16,281 bases of DNA from Verrucomicrobiia bacterium (GCA_947460915.1 CANHKJ010000041.1:1-16281); one strand, 5' to 3'; positions 1-9,200 are shown, numbered from the stretch's first letter. Made by a program: numbers and translations. Notes: a model not told the origin generated them from the sequence alone.

Positions 1-666
1 ATCCTCCTCGACATCGGAGTCTCCTCGCATCAGATCGATTGTGCCGAGCGTGGATTTTCCTTCCAGAAGGACGGTCCGCTCGACATGCGCATGGGGCCGA
101 ACGCCTGCATGAGCGCTGCCGATTTCATCAACGAATCCAGCGAACGGGAAATCCTGCAAGTACTCCGCGAATTCGGCGAGGAACCGCAAGCACGCCGCAT
201 CACGCAATTGATCGTGGATCGCCGTAAAAAAGCACCCTTCACACGCACCGGCGATCTCGCTGGCACCATCGAACAAGCCCTTGGTCGCTACGGCAAAACT
301 CATCCTGCCACCCGCACCTTTCAGGCCATTCGCATGCGCGTAAACGAGGAGCTTACGCTATTGCAATCGGCCCTGGAAGCTTCCATTTCGCTCCTACGTC
401 CAGGCGGGCGATTGCTGGTCATCACCTTCCACAGCCTCGAAGATCGTCTCACCAAACAATTCATCCAGCACCGCGCCAAGCCATTCATCGACGATCCCAC
501 TTGGCCCGCACCGCGCGACAATCCCGAATATTTTTTCACCCTGCCGGTGCGCAAAGCCATCAGTGCAGGGCCCAAAGAACTCTCCGCCAACCCACGGGCC
601 CGCAGCGCAAAGCTTCGGGTCGCCCTGCGTAATAATCGCAACCTTACCAACCCACATTTGCCATGA
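1..666 (+). CDS. rsmH: 16S rRNA (cytosine(1402)-N(4))-methyltransferase RsmH, 5' end outside the window
   Basis: RsmH (MraW) uses S-adenosylmethionine to methylate N4 of C1402 in the 16S rRNA decoding centre. The reading frame is open from base 1, so the start codon and roughly the first quarter (including the AdoMet-binding GxGxGGH region) lie upstream; 221 residues are visible. Family signatures are clear: GVSSHQID and AERGFSF near the visible N-terminus, GPLDMRM, then FHSLEDR and the C-terminal NPRARSAKLRVALR block. The gene stops at TGA 664-666, overlapping the next ATG by four bases (ATGA), which suggests translational coupling. rsmH is usually the second gene of a dcw cluster, after mraZ, so the cluster probably starts just upstream. 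Identity is secure; only the N-terminus is missing. Confidence 0.96.
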   Translation: MLLDIGVSSHQIDCAERGFSFQKDGPLDMRMGPNACMSAADFINESSEREILQVLREFGEEPQARRITQLIVDRRKKAPFTRTGDLAGTIEQALGRYGKTHPATRTFQAIRMRVNEELTLLQSALEASISLLRPGGRLLVITFHSLEDRLTKQFIQHRAKPFIDDPTWPAPRDNPEYFFTLPVRKAISAGPKELSANPRARSAKLRVALRNNRNLTNPHLP

Positions 667-1004
667 ACGAATCACGCACTCAGCCACCCAATCACGCCTT
701 CGGTAACGTAATGTTTGCCATCGCCATCACCATCATTGCTGCGGGGGCCATCAAGCATGTATCCTACCGCAATCAACAAATCAAAACCGTGCGCGACATC
801 GCCGTCGCCGAGAAAAGCATTCAGTCGCTCCAACAAGACCGTATCCCGAGCGTGCAAGCCGAGATTGAACAACAACTCGCCCGCTATGACATCCGCGAAA
901 AACTCAAGGCAAACGGCACGGATCTTGTGCCCACACCGCCGAACAGCGTCGAGGTCATTCGCCTCAAAAACCCCTCACTCTCCTTGCAAAACAACCGTCC
1001 CTGA
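663..1004 (+). CDS. ftsL: FtsL-like bitopic division protein
   Basis: This 113-residue protein has a short cytoplasmic N-terminus, one hydrophobic segment at about residues 14-31 and a polar helical region (about 35-90) rich in Gln, Glu, Arg and Lys with heptad-like spacing, as expected of a coiled coil. In model bacteria FtsL forms a complex with FtsB and FtsQ and activates FtsW-FtsI at the septum. The call rests on size, topology and position between rsmH and ftsI, because FtsL sequences diverge too much for motif recognition. It starts at an ATG overlapping the rsmH stop and ends 30 bases before ftsI. The C-terminal 20 residues are Pro/Asn-rich. It could instead be a lineage-specific bitopic protein, but the slot and topology make FtsL the best reading. 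Confidence 0.72.
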   Translation: MNESRTQPPNHAFGNVMFAIAITIIAAGAIKHVSYRNQQIKTVRDIAVAEKSIQSLQQDRIPSVQAEIEQQLARYDIREKLKANGTDLVPTPPNSVEVIRLKNPSLSLQNNRP

Positions 1005-1034
1005 TCCCGCCATCCCCCCCATCTCTCTTCGTTC

Positions 1035-2945
1035 ATGTGTCATAAATTCTCTAGCCGCTGCACCGTGCTGTTCCTGCTTGTCATTGCAGGATTCAGCTTT
1101 TTGTCGTGGCGCATGATCGAGATTCAATACACCAATCGCAAGCAATACCAACAAGCAGCGCAAAACGCAGGCACCACGATCACCTACCTACCCGGCAGCC
1201 GTGGACACATTCTCGATTGCAATGACGAACTCATCGCACGCAGCATCACCCTCGCTGACTTGCGCATCAATCGCTACGACCTGAACGATAACACACTCTG
1301 CGCCAAATCACTCGCCTGGGATGAACTCAGCACCATACCCGGCTGGATTGATCTCAGCGATAGCGAGAAGAGCAAACGCATGCATAAGAGCATGAAGCGC
1401 TTGATTGACAATGAGAGCGAGATCTTAAACAGCAAGTACCTCACGCATGCGGTCAGCCATCTCGCCATCGCTCTTCGCGTCAAACGCGAGGATCTGATGA
1501 CCAAGATCGATTCGAACCCTAACGACTGGTTCATCCTGGAGCGCAACATGGAAGAAAGCATTTACGAGAGAGTCCAAAAAGCCATCGAGGCTCACAAACT
1601 CTTCGGATTTACGCTCGAAAAAACCGCACGCCGCCGCTACGCCTCTCCCGAGCTCGCCAGCCACATCGTCGGCTATCCAAAAATCATCGAGGTTCAGCAT
1701 GGCAAGTACACCTATAAAAAAGAAGTCGGTACCTACGGGGTAGAGAAAGCGTTAGAAAGCATCCTTGCAGGCAAAGATGGACACCGCACCAGCGTCACCA
1801 ATCCGCGTGGATTTTTGATCACACCCGAACCCGGAAAGACCCTACCTCCACGCCCCGGGTTGAATGTGCAATTGACGTTGGACATGGAGATCCAATCCAT
1901 CATCGAGGAGGAACTGCTCGCTGGCATCAAGGAATACCAGGCACCGCGCGGCTGCATCATCGTGATGAATCCCAAAACAGGTGCTGTGCTCGGCCTCGCA
2001 AATTATCCCTCATTCAATCTCAATGATCTCAAAAATCTCGACACCAACGGCATCAACTTCGCCACCCAAATGGTCTACGAACCCGGTTCTACCATCAAAG
2101 TCGTCGCTGCAGCGGCTGCGATGAACGAAGGTGCGATCACCCGTCACACTCCGATTTTCTGCCACAACAAGCTATACCAACAAGGGAATTTTTCGATGAG
2201 GGACCACCACTCCTACGACACTCTTTCCGCCGAATGGGTGCTCGGAAAATCTAGTAACATCGGTGTTTTCAAAATGGCGATGATGGTCGGCATGCAAAAG
2301 CACTATGACTACCTCGCTAGCTTCGGCTTCGGCAAAAAAACGGGCATCCCCCTCAGCGGCGAGGTCAACGGACGCTTCACCCGCAGCGAAAATCTCTACG
2401 ATTTCTCCAGCTCCACCTATGGCTACGCAGTCAGTGTCACGCCCATGCAAATGGCCTGCGCTTACTCCGTCATCGCCGGCGACGGCAAGCTCCGCAAGCC
2501 CCAACTCCTCAAGGCCGTGATCGCCAACGATGGCACTCCCATTCAAGAGACGACCCCCGAGGTCGTCCGCGAGGTGATCAAGCCAAACACCGCCCGCGAG
2601 ATGCGCCGTAGTTTACTCACCGTCATGCAAAAAGAAGGCACTGCCGTGCAAGCCAATGTGCCAGGTTACATCGCCTGCGGCAAAACAGGCACGGTCTACA
2701 AATTCAACACCGACACCAAAAAATACTTCACCAACCGCTTCACCTGCTCCTTCGCAGGCATGCTCCCCGCAGCTGATCCCGAGTTTGTTTGCATCGTTGT
2801 CATCGATGATCCACGTAGCACTGGCGTATCGCTCTACGGCGGAACCATTGCCGGCCCCGTCTTTTCCCGCGCTTGCGAGCGCATCGCCCATCACCTCAAC
2901 ATCACTCCTACCGAAACGGTAGAACCCCGCGTCGTCAACCAATGA
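1035..2945 (+). CDS. ftsI: Peptidoglycan D,D-transpeptidase FtsI (class B PBP, PBP3-type)
   Basis: A 636-residue class B penicillin-binding protein that cross-links septal peptidoglycan in the periplasm. A membrane anchor lies at about residues 7-26. It is followed by the PBP-dimer domain start (PGSRGHILDCND, where the usual DRNG reads DCND) and a GVEKALE segment typical of the family. All three transpeptidase motifs are present and in order: S352-T-I-K355 (acyl-enzyme serine), S406-S-N408 and K550-T-G552. There is no PASTA domain. The protein is slightly longer than the E. coli enzyme (588 residues), mainly through a charged stretch at about residues 85-160. The ATG at 1035 has no Shine-Dalgarno; the upstream bases are pyrimidine-rich. 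Its TGA overlaps the murE ATG. The position between ftsL and murE supports FtsI over other class B PBPs. Confidence 0.95.
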   Translation: MCHKFSSRCTVLFLLVIAGFSFLSWRMIEIQYTNRKQYQQAAQNAGTTITYLPGSRGHILDCNDELIARSITLADLRINRYDLNDNTLCAKSLAWDELSTIPGWIDLSDSEKSKRMHKSMKRLIDNESEILNSKYLTHAVSHLAIALRVKREDLMTKIDSNPNDWFILERNMEESIYERVQKAIEAHKLFGFTLEKTARRRYASPELASHIVGYPKIIEVQHGKYTYKKEVGTYGVEKALESILAGKDGHRTSVTNPRGFLITPEPGKTLPPRPGLNVQLTLDMEIQSIIEEELLAGIKEYQAPRGCIIVMNPKTGAVLGLANYPSFNLNDLKNLDTNGINFATQMVYEPGSTIKVVAAAAAMNEGAITRHTPIFCHNKLYQQGNFSMRDHHSYDTLSAEWVLGKSSNIGVFKMAMMVGMQKHYDYLASFGFGKKTGIPLSGEVNGRFTRSENLYDFSSSTYGYAVSVTPMQMACAYSVIAGDGKLRKPQLLKAVIANDGTPIQETTPEVVREVIKPNTAREMRRSLLTVMQKEGTAVQANVPGYIACGKTGTVYKFNTDTKKYFTNRFTCSFAGMLPAADPEFVCIVVIDDPRSTGVSLYGGTIAGPVFSRACERIAHHLNITPTETVEPRVVNQ

Positions 2946-4489
2946 ATCTTTCCACCCTACTGCCCTTTTTCCACCGCCCCATTGTCTCAGGCCCATCGGA
3001 CGTCGCACTCAGCGCCGTCACTGATGACTCACGCCAAGTCAAACCCGGCATGATTTTCGCTGCACTCAAAGGGGAAAAAATCGATGGCAACCAATATGTG
3101 GAAAAAGCCCTCGCCGCTGGTGCATCGGTCATCATTTCCGATCAAGCGCCGCCCACGAAATTATCAAATCAAATCACCTGGGTTCACACCTCAAACCCAC
3201 GCCAAGCCCTCGCTCATTGCGCCGTAGCACTCGCAGGCAATCCCGCCGCAGGCATGAAAATGTGCGGCATCACCGGCACCAACGGGAAAACCACCAGTGC
3301 CTTCCTTGTGCAGCATTTGATGAAACAAGCTTGGCACCGTGCAGGCATGCTCGGCACTGTCAAAATCGACGATGGCGAGACCATCGAGACCGCCACCAGC
3401 ACCACGCCAGGCCCCATCGAACTCCAACAAATTCTCCGCCGCATGGCCGATCACGATTGCCGCGGCGTCGCCATGGAAGTTTCCTCACACGGTATCGACC
3501 AACACCGCATCACCGGCATCCCCTACGATGCCTGCGTTTTCACCAACTTGACGCAAGACCACCTCGACTACCACATCACCATGGAGGCCTACTTCGCCGC
3601 CAAAAAAGCATGGTTCGAGGCACTCGCCGAAAATCCGTTAGGGAAAAAAACCGTGGCTGTGATCAACATCGATGACGCTTACGGAGCCGATCTCGCCGAG
3701 TCGCTGCAAGGCCGATTGCAGATCATGACATTCGGCTTCGGCGTGCATTGCGACTACCGCATCAACTCGCTCAAACAAACCGCCCGTGGGATGGAATTCG
3801 AGCTCAATCACAAAGGCCGTCAGTTCCTCGTCCGCGCTCCTTTCATTGGTCGATTCAACGCCTACAACATCGCTGGAGCTCTGGTCGCAGGTGTCGCTTG
3901 CGGCATTCCCTTGCGCGATTCCGTACCAATAATGGCTGATGCCCCGCAGGTATCAGGCCGCATGGAAAACGTCGGCAATGCGGGTGGAGCCACTGTTTTT
4001 GTGGACTATGCACATACGCCCGATGCGCTCGAAAATGCTTGTCGCACCTTGCGCGAACTCGAGCCAGGGCGCCTGCTTACGATCTTTGGCTGCGGTGGTG
4101 ATCGCGACAAACGCAAACGTCCGCTGATGGGCGAAGTCGCCTCGCGCCTCAGCGATTATTGTGTCGTCACCTCGGACAATCCGCGCAGTGAAAAACCTGC
4201 CACCATTTTGCAAGAAATCATCAGTGGCATGAACGGCAACCATCACATCGCCATCGAAGATCGTGCCGAAGCCATCTTCAAAACCATCGAGGCCACGAAA
4301 GCGGGAGACATCGTCCTCATCGCCGGCAAAGGTCACGAGACCTATCAGCAATTCGCTGATCGCACGATCGAATTCGATGACAAAAAAGAAGCGCAAAAAG
4401 CCCTGCGCGCCCGCGTCGTCGCCGCCGCGAAATTCCGCGAATCTCTACCGCCGCGCAAAACGCACAAACCCCGTCGCAAAGATCCCTGA
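2942..4489 (+). CDS. murE: UDP-N-acetylmuramoyl-L-alanyl-D-glutamate--2,6-diaminopimelate ligase MurE
   Basis: MurE is the cytoplasmic ATP-dependent ligase that adds the third amino acid to the peptidoglycan stem peptide. The 515-residue product has the Mur ligase P-loop G112-TNGKTT-118, the STTPG substrate loop, the SSHGIDQHR segment, and D412-N-P-R415, the signature of the meso-diaminopimelate enzymes rather than lysine enzymes. A lysine in the AKKAWF segment is the likely carbamoylated metal-ligand residue. The frame is open upstream to 2873, but I chose the ATG at 2942 because it forms the ATGA overlap with the ftsI stop and gives the family's normal N-terminus (MNLSTLLPFF). The C-terminal tail is strongly basic (Lys/Arg/Pro). 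The gene ends three bases before murF. Confidence 0.96.
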   Translation: MNLSTLLPFFHRPIVSGPSDVALSAVTDDSRQVKPGMIFAALKGEKIDGNQYVEKALAAGASVIISDQAPPTKLSNQITWVHTSNPRQALAHCAVALAGNPAAGMKMCGITGTNGKTTSAFLVQHLMKQAWHRAGMLGTVKIDDGETIETATSTTPGPIELQQILRRMADHDCRGVAMEVSSHGIDQHRITGIPYDACVFTNLTQDHLDYHITMEAYFAAKKAWFEALAENPLGKKTVAVINIDDAYGADLAESLQGRLQIMTFGFGVHCDYRINSLKQTARGMEFELNHKGRQFLVRAPFIGRFNAYNIAGALVAGVACGIPLRDSVPIMADAPQVSGRMENVGNAGGATVFVDYAHTPDALENACRTLRELEPGRLLTIFGCGGDRDKRKRPLMGEVASRLSDYCVVTSDNPRSEKPATILQEIISGMNGNHHIAIEDRAEAIFKTIEATKAGDIVLIAGKGHETYQQFADRTIEFDDKKEAQKALRARVVAAAKFRESLPPRKTHKPRRKDP

Positions 4490-4492
4490 TTC

Positions 4493-5854
4493 ATGAAAAC
4501 ACTCACCGCGGCACAATTGGCTCAGATCCTCGGCGCGACCATCCTCGCCGGAGATGCTGAGGCTTTGGCGCACGCTGGCGTCTGCACCGATACCCGCAGG
4601 CTCGTTCCTGGCTGCGTATTTTTTGCGTTGCGCGGAGAAAATTTCGATGCCAATGCCTTCGCCCCTCAAGCTCTTGCTCAAGGTGCCGCTGTTGTGATCG
4701 TCAGCGAGTGGAATGGCGAAGTCAACCAAGGTGCCGTCATTCTCGTTCCTGATACCTTACTCGCAATGCAAAAGCTAGCTAGTTGGTGGCGTGAGCAGCT
4801 ACGCATCCATGTCGTCGCCCTTACCGGATCTAACGGAAAAACTAGCACTAAAGACTTTATCGCCTCGGTTCTCTCACAAAAATTCCCCACCTGCGCCACA
4901 CGCGGAAATTTAAACAATCACATCGGCCTCCCACTTACGGTGTTAGAAACAACACTAGAGCATGCCGCGGCGGTGTATGAAATGGGCATGAACCATCCGG
5001 GGGAGATCGCACCGCTCGCCGCCATCGGCAAGCCCGGCATCGCCATCATCACCAACATCGGCACCTCACACATTGAGTTCATGGGCTCTCGCGAGGGAAT
5101 TGCGCGAGAAAAAGCCGCCATCGCGGCGAATCTCACCGCAGAGCAAACGTTGATCATTCCTCACAACTGCGATTTCCTCGATCTGATCCGCACACTCACC
5201 AAAGCACGCATTTTCACCACTGGTGGTGCCACTGATGTGGTGCGCGCCGAGAACATCCGCGAAGATGATGGCTGTGCCTGTTTCGATCTGCTCATTTCTG
5301 GCCAAGCTGCCGTTGCTGTTCGTCTGCCCGTAGCAGGACACCACATGGTAGCCAATGCCTTACTCGCCGCAGCGGCTGGACATCTGTTAGGGATTCCGAG
5401 CGAAAAAATCGCCATCGGCTTGAGTCAAGCCACTCTCACCAGCGGTCGCCTTCGTCGCTTCGTGAGCCAAGGCGTCACAGTATTCGACGATACCTACAAT
5501 GCCAATCCCGAGTCGATGATCGCTGGGCTAGAAACCCTCGCGCAATTTTCCGTTAGCCCTACCAATCAACGCTACGCCGTCCTCGGTCGCATGGCTGAGC
5601 TTGGTGATCACGCTGCCGAGGGCGCACAGCGCGTTGGCGAAAAAGCTTCTAGCCTCAATCTCCAACTCATCACCGCAGGCGATGGTGCAGAGGCGATCCA
5701 CGCTCACGCTGGTCCAGATGCTCGACATTTCGCCACGCGTGAAGAAGCCGCCGCCTACTTGCAATCAATCATTACTCCCGGCGATGCCGTGCTTTTCAAA
5801 GGCAGCCGCACCTCCGCCATGGAGATGGTCATGAAACTCGTTTTCTCTCAATAG
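4493..5854 (+). CDS. murF: UDP-N-acetylmuramoyl-tripeptide--D-alanyl-D-alanine ligase MurF
   Basis: MurF adds the D-Ala-D-Ala dipeptide to UDP-MurNAc-tripeptide, completing the cytoplasmic pentapeptide precursor. The 453-residue protein has the N-terminal CTDTRRL...FFALRGENFD substrate-binding domain, the ATP-binding loop G112-SNGKTS-118, the RGNLNNHIGLPLTVL block, MGMNHPGEI, the TNIGTSH motif and the DDTYNANPESM signature specific to MurF. Length is normal. The ATG at 4493 follows the murE stop after three bases with no ribosome binding site, so reinitiation is likely. The TAG stop is two bases before mraY. Identity is secure. Confidence 0.96.
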   Translation: MKTLTAAQLAQILGATILAGDAEALAHAGVCTDTRRLVPGCVFFALRGENFDANAFAPQALAQGAAVVIVSEWNGEVNQGAVILVPDTLLAMQKLASWWREQLRIHVVALTGSNGKTSTKDFIASVLSQKFPTCATRGNLNNHIGLPLTVLETTLEHAAAVYEMGMNHPGEIAPLAAIGKPGIAIITNIGTSHIEFMGSREGIAREKAAIAANLTAEQTLIIPHNCDFLDLIRTLTKARIFTTGGATDVVRAENIREDDGCACFDLLISGQAAVAVRLPVAGHHMVANALLAAAAGHLLGIPSEKIAIGLSQATLTSGRLRRFVSQGVTVFDDTYNANPESMIAGLETLAQFSVSPTNQRYAVLGRMAELGDHAAEGAQRVGEKASSLNLQLITAGDGAEAIHAHAGPDARHFATREEAAAYLQSIITPGDAVLFKGSRTSAMEMVMKLVFSQ

Positions 5855-5856
5855 TC

Positions 5857-7050
5857 ATGTTATACTGGATCTATCAACTCTGGAAAGAAGCACACGTAGC
5901 AGAAATGGCCTCCGGCACACCCGGCTGGGCGCACACTTATGACGTGCTAAACTTGTTTGGCTACATCACCTTCCGCGCCGCTGTCGCTTGCTTCTTGGCA
6001 TTCGCCATCAGCATCGCCGCAGGTCCTCGGGTGATCCGCAAATTGATCTCGATGAAACTCGGCCAGCCGATCCGCACCGCAGCTGAAGTTCACAAACTTG
6101 CTGAACTCCACGGCGGAAAAATAGGCACCCCCACCATGGGCGGCGTCTTGATCCTCGGCTCCGTCCTAATCGCCACCCTCCTCTGTGCCAATCCGCTCAA
6201 CCCCTTCGTCGCCGTTTGCGCTTGCACCATGGGCGCTTGCGGACTGCTCGGCTTTTGTGATGACTTCAAAAAGGTCAAAGAGAAAAAGTCCGATGGTGTC
6301 AGCAGCCGCACCAAACTCTTCTGGCAGCTAATCATCGCGCTGATCGCCGCCGCATTCTTTTTCTATAAAAAAGAAATATCAGGCTTCGGAGATGCCGCAC
6401 ACGGCTTTTTGTTAGGCGATCAAAAAATGTCCATCGACGCCATTTGTTTCCCCTTGTTTAAAGAACCGATCATCCATCTCGGCTGGCTGGTAATCCCCTT
6501 TTTCGCACTCGTTATCATCGGCTGCTCGAATGCCGTGAACCTAACAGATGGTCTCGATGGCCTCGCCACCGGCTGCACCATCACCACCGCACTCGCCTAT
6601 GCGATCCTCGCCTACCTTGCTGGCCACTTTTTCATCGCCACCGATTATTTGAAAATCCCGCACAACCAGTATATCGGCGAGCTCACCGTGTTTCTGATGG
6701 CTCTCGTCGGCGCGGGCTTCGGCTTCCTTTGGTTCAACTGCCACCCCGCCAAGGTTTTCATGGGCGATACGGGATCGCTGGCCATTGGCGGAGCACTCGG
6801 TTCGGTCGCCATCGCCACCAAGCAAGAACTGCTGCTAGTCATCATTGGCGGAGTGTTCGTGATGGAAGCCATGTCGGTCATCCTCCAAGTCGGCAGTTTC
6901 AAGCTACGCAAAAAGCGCATTTTCCGGATGTCTCCCATCCATCATCACTTCGAGCTCGGCGGTTGGCATGAAAGCCAAGTCATCATCCGCTTCTGGCTAC
7001 TCTCCATGATCTTCGCGCTGATCGGCCTTGCACTTTTGAAAATCCGATGA
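5857..7050 (+). CDS. mraY: Phospho-N-acetylmuramoyl-pentapeptide-transferase MraY
   Basis: MraY transfers phospho-MurNAc-pentapeptide from UDP to undecaprenyl phosphate in the inner membrane, making lipid I. The 397-residue polytopic protein shows the family motifs: GTPTMGG from residue 90, the Mg-binding D135-D136, NLTDGLDG with D231 and D234, FMGDTGS with D304, and the PIHHHFE histidines 362-364. It is longer than the roughly 360 residues of E. coli MraY. The extra length comes from about 20 residues near the N-terminus (around 10-30, before the NLFGYITFR segment) and from a periplasmic loop around residues 175-205. It overlaps murD by four bases (ATGA). Confidence 0.96.
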   Translation: MLYWIYQLWKEAHVAEMASGTPGWAHTYDVLNLFGYITFRAAVACFLAFAISIAAGPRVIRKLISMKLGQPIRTAAEVHKLAELHGGKIGTPTMGGVLILGSVLIATLLCANPLNPFVAVCACTMGACGLLGFCDDFKKVKEKKSDGVSSRTKLFWQLIIALIAAAFFFYKKEISGFGDAAHGFLLGDQKMSIDAICFPLFKEPIIHLGWLVIPFFALVIIGCSNAVNLTDGLDGLATGCTITTALAYAILAYLAGHFFIATDYLKIPHNQYIGELTVFLMALVGAGFGFLWFNCHPAKVFMGDTGSLAIGGALGSVAIATKQELLLVIIGGVFVMEAMSVILQVGSFKLRKKRIFRMSPIHHHFELGGWHESQVIIRFWLLSMIFALIGLALLKIR

Positions 7051-8348
7051 ATCTCACAGGAAAACATATCGTCATCCTTGGCGCAGGCCGCAGTGGTCGC
7101 GCCGCCGCCGCTCTCGCCTTGCGCGAAGGTGCTAGCGTAGCCGTGTACGATGAAGCAGAATCCATCACAGGCTTCGCGCCCGAGGTTTCTTTGCATCCTC
7201 TTGCTACTACAGATATAGGAGTTCAGGTGAAATCAGATCTCCTCGTGGTCAGCCCAGGCATCGACACCTACGGGCCACTCGTCGCAGCATTTTCCCAACA
7301 AGCGGACAAAGTTGTCGGCGAGATGGAATTTGCCTGGGGCTACTATGATGGCTATACCGTGGCAATTACGGGCACCAACGGCAAGACCACGACCACCGAG
7401 GTAATCGCCCGCATTTTCAATGCCAGCGATGTCTCCTGTGTGCCTTGTGGCAATTACGGCAAACCACTCGCTGAAGTCGTAATGGAGCATCCCATGCCTG
7501 AAGTCATCGCCTTAGAAGCTAGCTCGTTTCAACTCGAAACGATCCACACCTTCCGTCCACACGTAGCAGTATGGCTCAACTTCGCCCCTGACCACATGGA
7601 TCGCTACCCGACCGTCGATAGCTACCGTCAGGCCAAATGGCGCATTTTTGAAAATCAAGATGCCGCCTGCACCGCCATCATCCGCAATGGCGAATTCCTG
7701 CCACCGCTCCAAGCCAAGACCGTTACATTTTCCACCGAAACCGATGAGGCAGAATGGTTTTCTCAAGGCATCACCATCGAGCACTCTGGTGAGACCGTAT
7801 TAAACATGGATCGAGACACCAGCCTGCGCGGGTTGCACAATGCTGAAAACATCATGGCCGCCATCGCCGCCTGCCGCTGTTTCGGAAAACCGCTCGATCT
7901 GAAAAAAGCATTTGCGGGCTATGTCCCCCCACCCCATCGTTGCGAACTCGTGCGCACACTCGATGGTGTCGAGTATCTCAATGACTCCAAAGCCACCAAC
8001 CTGCACGCCCTCGAAAGTGCGCTACGCTCGCAAATCCGCCCTGTAGTGCTCATCGCCGGCGGCAAGGAAAAAGGGCTCGACTACCAACCCGTCGTGCCCC
8101 TACTCCAGCAAAAGGCGATCACTGCCGTGACCTTCGGTCAGATCGCTGAGCCTCTCGGTGCCGTACTCGGCCAAGCCGTTTCCACGACCATCGTTCACTC
8201 GCTCGAAGAAGCCGTCAACACCGCTCGCTCACTTGCCCCGCGCGGCTCAACCATTCTCTTTTCCCCCGGAACCTCCTCCTTTGACATGTTCACCGGATAT
8301 GAGCAACGGGGCACCGCTTTTCGCAACTACGTTAACAACCTTCGCTAA
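7047..8348 (+). CDS. murD: UDP-N-acetylmuramoyl-L-alanine--D-glutamate ligase MurD
   Basis: MurD attaches D-glutamate to UDP-MurNAc-L-Ala in the cytoplasm. The 433-residue product has an N-terminal Rossmann-like domain (GAGRSGRAAA), the ATP-binding loop G109-TNGKTTT, the LNFAPDHMDRY segment, an invariant-type lysine in QAKWRIF, the YLNDSKATN motif of the C-terminal domain and the terminal SPGTSSFDMFTGYEQRG block that is diagnostic of MurD. Length is normal. It starts within the mraY stop (ATGA) and is followed after 11 bases by the LysM gene. MurC, which supplies its substrate, is not in this window. Confidence 0.96.
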   Translation: MNLTGKHIVILGAGRSGRAAAALALREGASVAVYDEAESITGFAPEVSLHPLATTDIGVQVKSDLLVVSPGIDTYGPLVAAFSQQADKVVGEMEFAWGYYDGYTVAITGTNGKTTTTEVIARIFNASDVSCVPCGNYGKPLAEVVMEHPMPEVIALEASSFQLETIHTFRPHVAVWLNFAPDHMDRYPTVDSYRQAKWRIFENQDAACTAIIRNGEFLPPLQAKTVTFSTETDEAEWFSQGITIEHSGETVLNMDRDTSLRGLHNAENIMAAIAACRCFGKPLDLKKAFAGYVPPPHRCELVRTLDGVEYLNDSKATNLHALESALRSQIRPVVLIAGGKEKGLDYQPVVPLLQQKAITAVTFGQIAEPLGAVLGQAVSTTIVHSLEEAVNTARSLAPRGSTILFSPGTSSFDMFTGYEQRGTAFRNYVNNLR

Positions 8349-8359
8349 TCCATCTCCTC

Positions 8360-9193
8360 ATGAAACCACACAACCTTCCCATCAAACGCAAGCCCCTTAA
8401 GCGTAGAGTCTTCCGCAAAATCTACGCCAAAGTCACAGGACAAGTGAAACGTCCTGCCGCTACCACGGCAGATCCTGCGGACATCGAGGGCGATATCCCG
8501 AACATGAATGTCGGTCGCGCCTTAATCGTCATCGCACTCCTTCACGTCGTCGGTATCGGTGGCATTTTTGCACAGAAATATTTCGAAAACAATAACCCCG
8601 CGGCAACGGATAACACCCCCACGAATGGCAGCTCTCCCAGCTCTAGCCAAAAACCAATCGCAGCAGCTGCTGCCGCCGCTAGCAGTGCCCTAGCTGAGCG
8701 ACCTGATACCTCCGCTGCCATCACCAGCATGACGGATCTGCCGCAAATTCAGCCCGGCGACCAGCGCTACCCCGTTAATAATGGAGACACCTACCTCTCC
8801 ATTGCACGCAAACAAGGCATCAGCGAACAAGCCCTACGCGATGCCAACAACAACGCGAAGCTTTGTGCCGGACTGGTACTTCGCATCCCTCAAAACGAAA
8901 TTCGCGGCATCGTTCCTGATGAAATCCGTGAACTACGTGGCGATCTTGCCCAGGCACCGCGCCCCGTTCGCGTAAGCCCAAATCAGAATCTCGAAAGTGC
9001 ACCGCGCGCCATTCCCGTCAGTGAAACCTCCAGCAATGAGTTCACGAGCTACACTGTTCGTAAAGGCGACACCTTCTACTCGATCGGAAAAAAATACAAC
9101 ATCAGCCCACAGAAGCTGATGAGCTCGAACAACATCCGCAACGAGCGTGCGCTCAACATCGGCCTCGTGCTCAAAGTTCCTGCTCAACAGTAA
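8360..9193 (+). CDS. Membrane-anchored protein with two LysM domains, in the nlpD position of the dcw cluster
   Basis: A 277-residue protein with a basic cytoplasmic N-terminus (about 1-50, many Lys/Arg), one hydrophobic segment at about 53-72, a low-complexity linker rich in Ala, Ser, Pro and Asn (about 75-125), and two LysM domains at about 137-178 (YPVNNGDTYLSIARKQGIS...) and 231-274 (YTVRKGDTFYSIGKKYNIS...). LysM domains bind N-acetylglucosamine-containing glycan, so the protein probably tethers the inner membrane to peptidoglycan. No M23 peptidase domain follows the second LysM; the protein ends there. It lies 11 bases after murD and 7 bases before ftsW. In Chlamydia an nlpD gene has the same neighbours, so this is probably its positional counterpart. 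A role in septal wall binding is inference. Domain calls are secure; the function is not. Confidence 0.85.
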   Translation: MKPHNLPIKRKPLKRRVFRKIYAKVTGQVKRPAATTADPADIEGDIPNMNVGRALIVIALLHVVGIGGIFAQKYFENNNPAATDNTPTNGSSPSSSQKPIAAAAAAASSALAERPDTSAAITSMTDLPQIQPGDQRYPVNNGDTYLSIARKQGISEQALRDANNNAKLCAGLVLRIPQNEIRGIVPDEIRELRGDLAQAPRPVRVSPNQNLESAPRAIPVSETSSNEFTSYTVRKGDTFYSIGKKYNISPQKLMSSNNIRNERALNIGLVLKVPAQQ

Positions 9194-9200
9194 CGCTCCC

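Noticed and set aside
2172..2546. A 124-codon open frame on the - strand inside ftsI
   Set aside because: It covers the SSN-motif region of the transpeptidase domain in antisense and shows no family signature.
2873..2941. Upstream extension of murE by 23 codons
   Set aside because: It overlaps the ftsI end, gives an Arg/His/Pro-rich segment foreign to MurE, and the ATGA-coupled start at 2942 is standard.
9147..9200. Upstream extension of ftsW by 18 codons
   Set aside because: It overlaps the second LysM domain coding region and adds polar residues before the first helix; ATG 9201 fits better.
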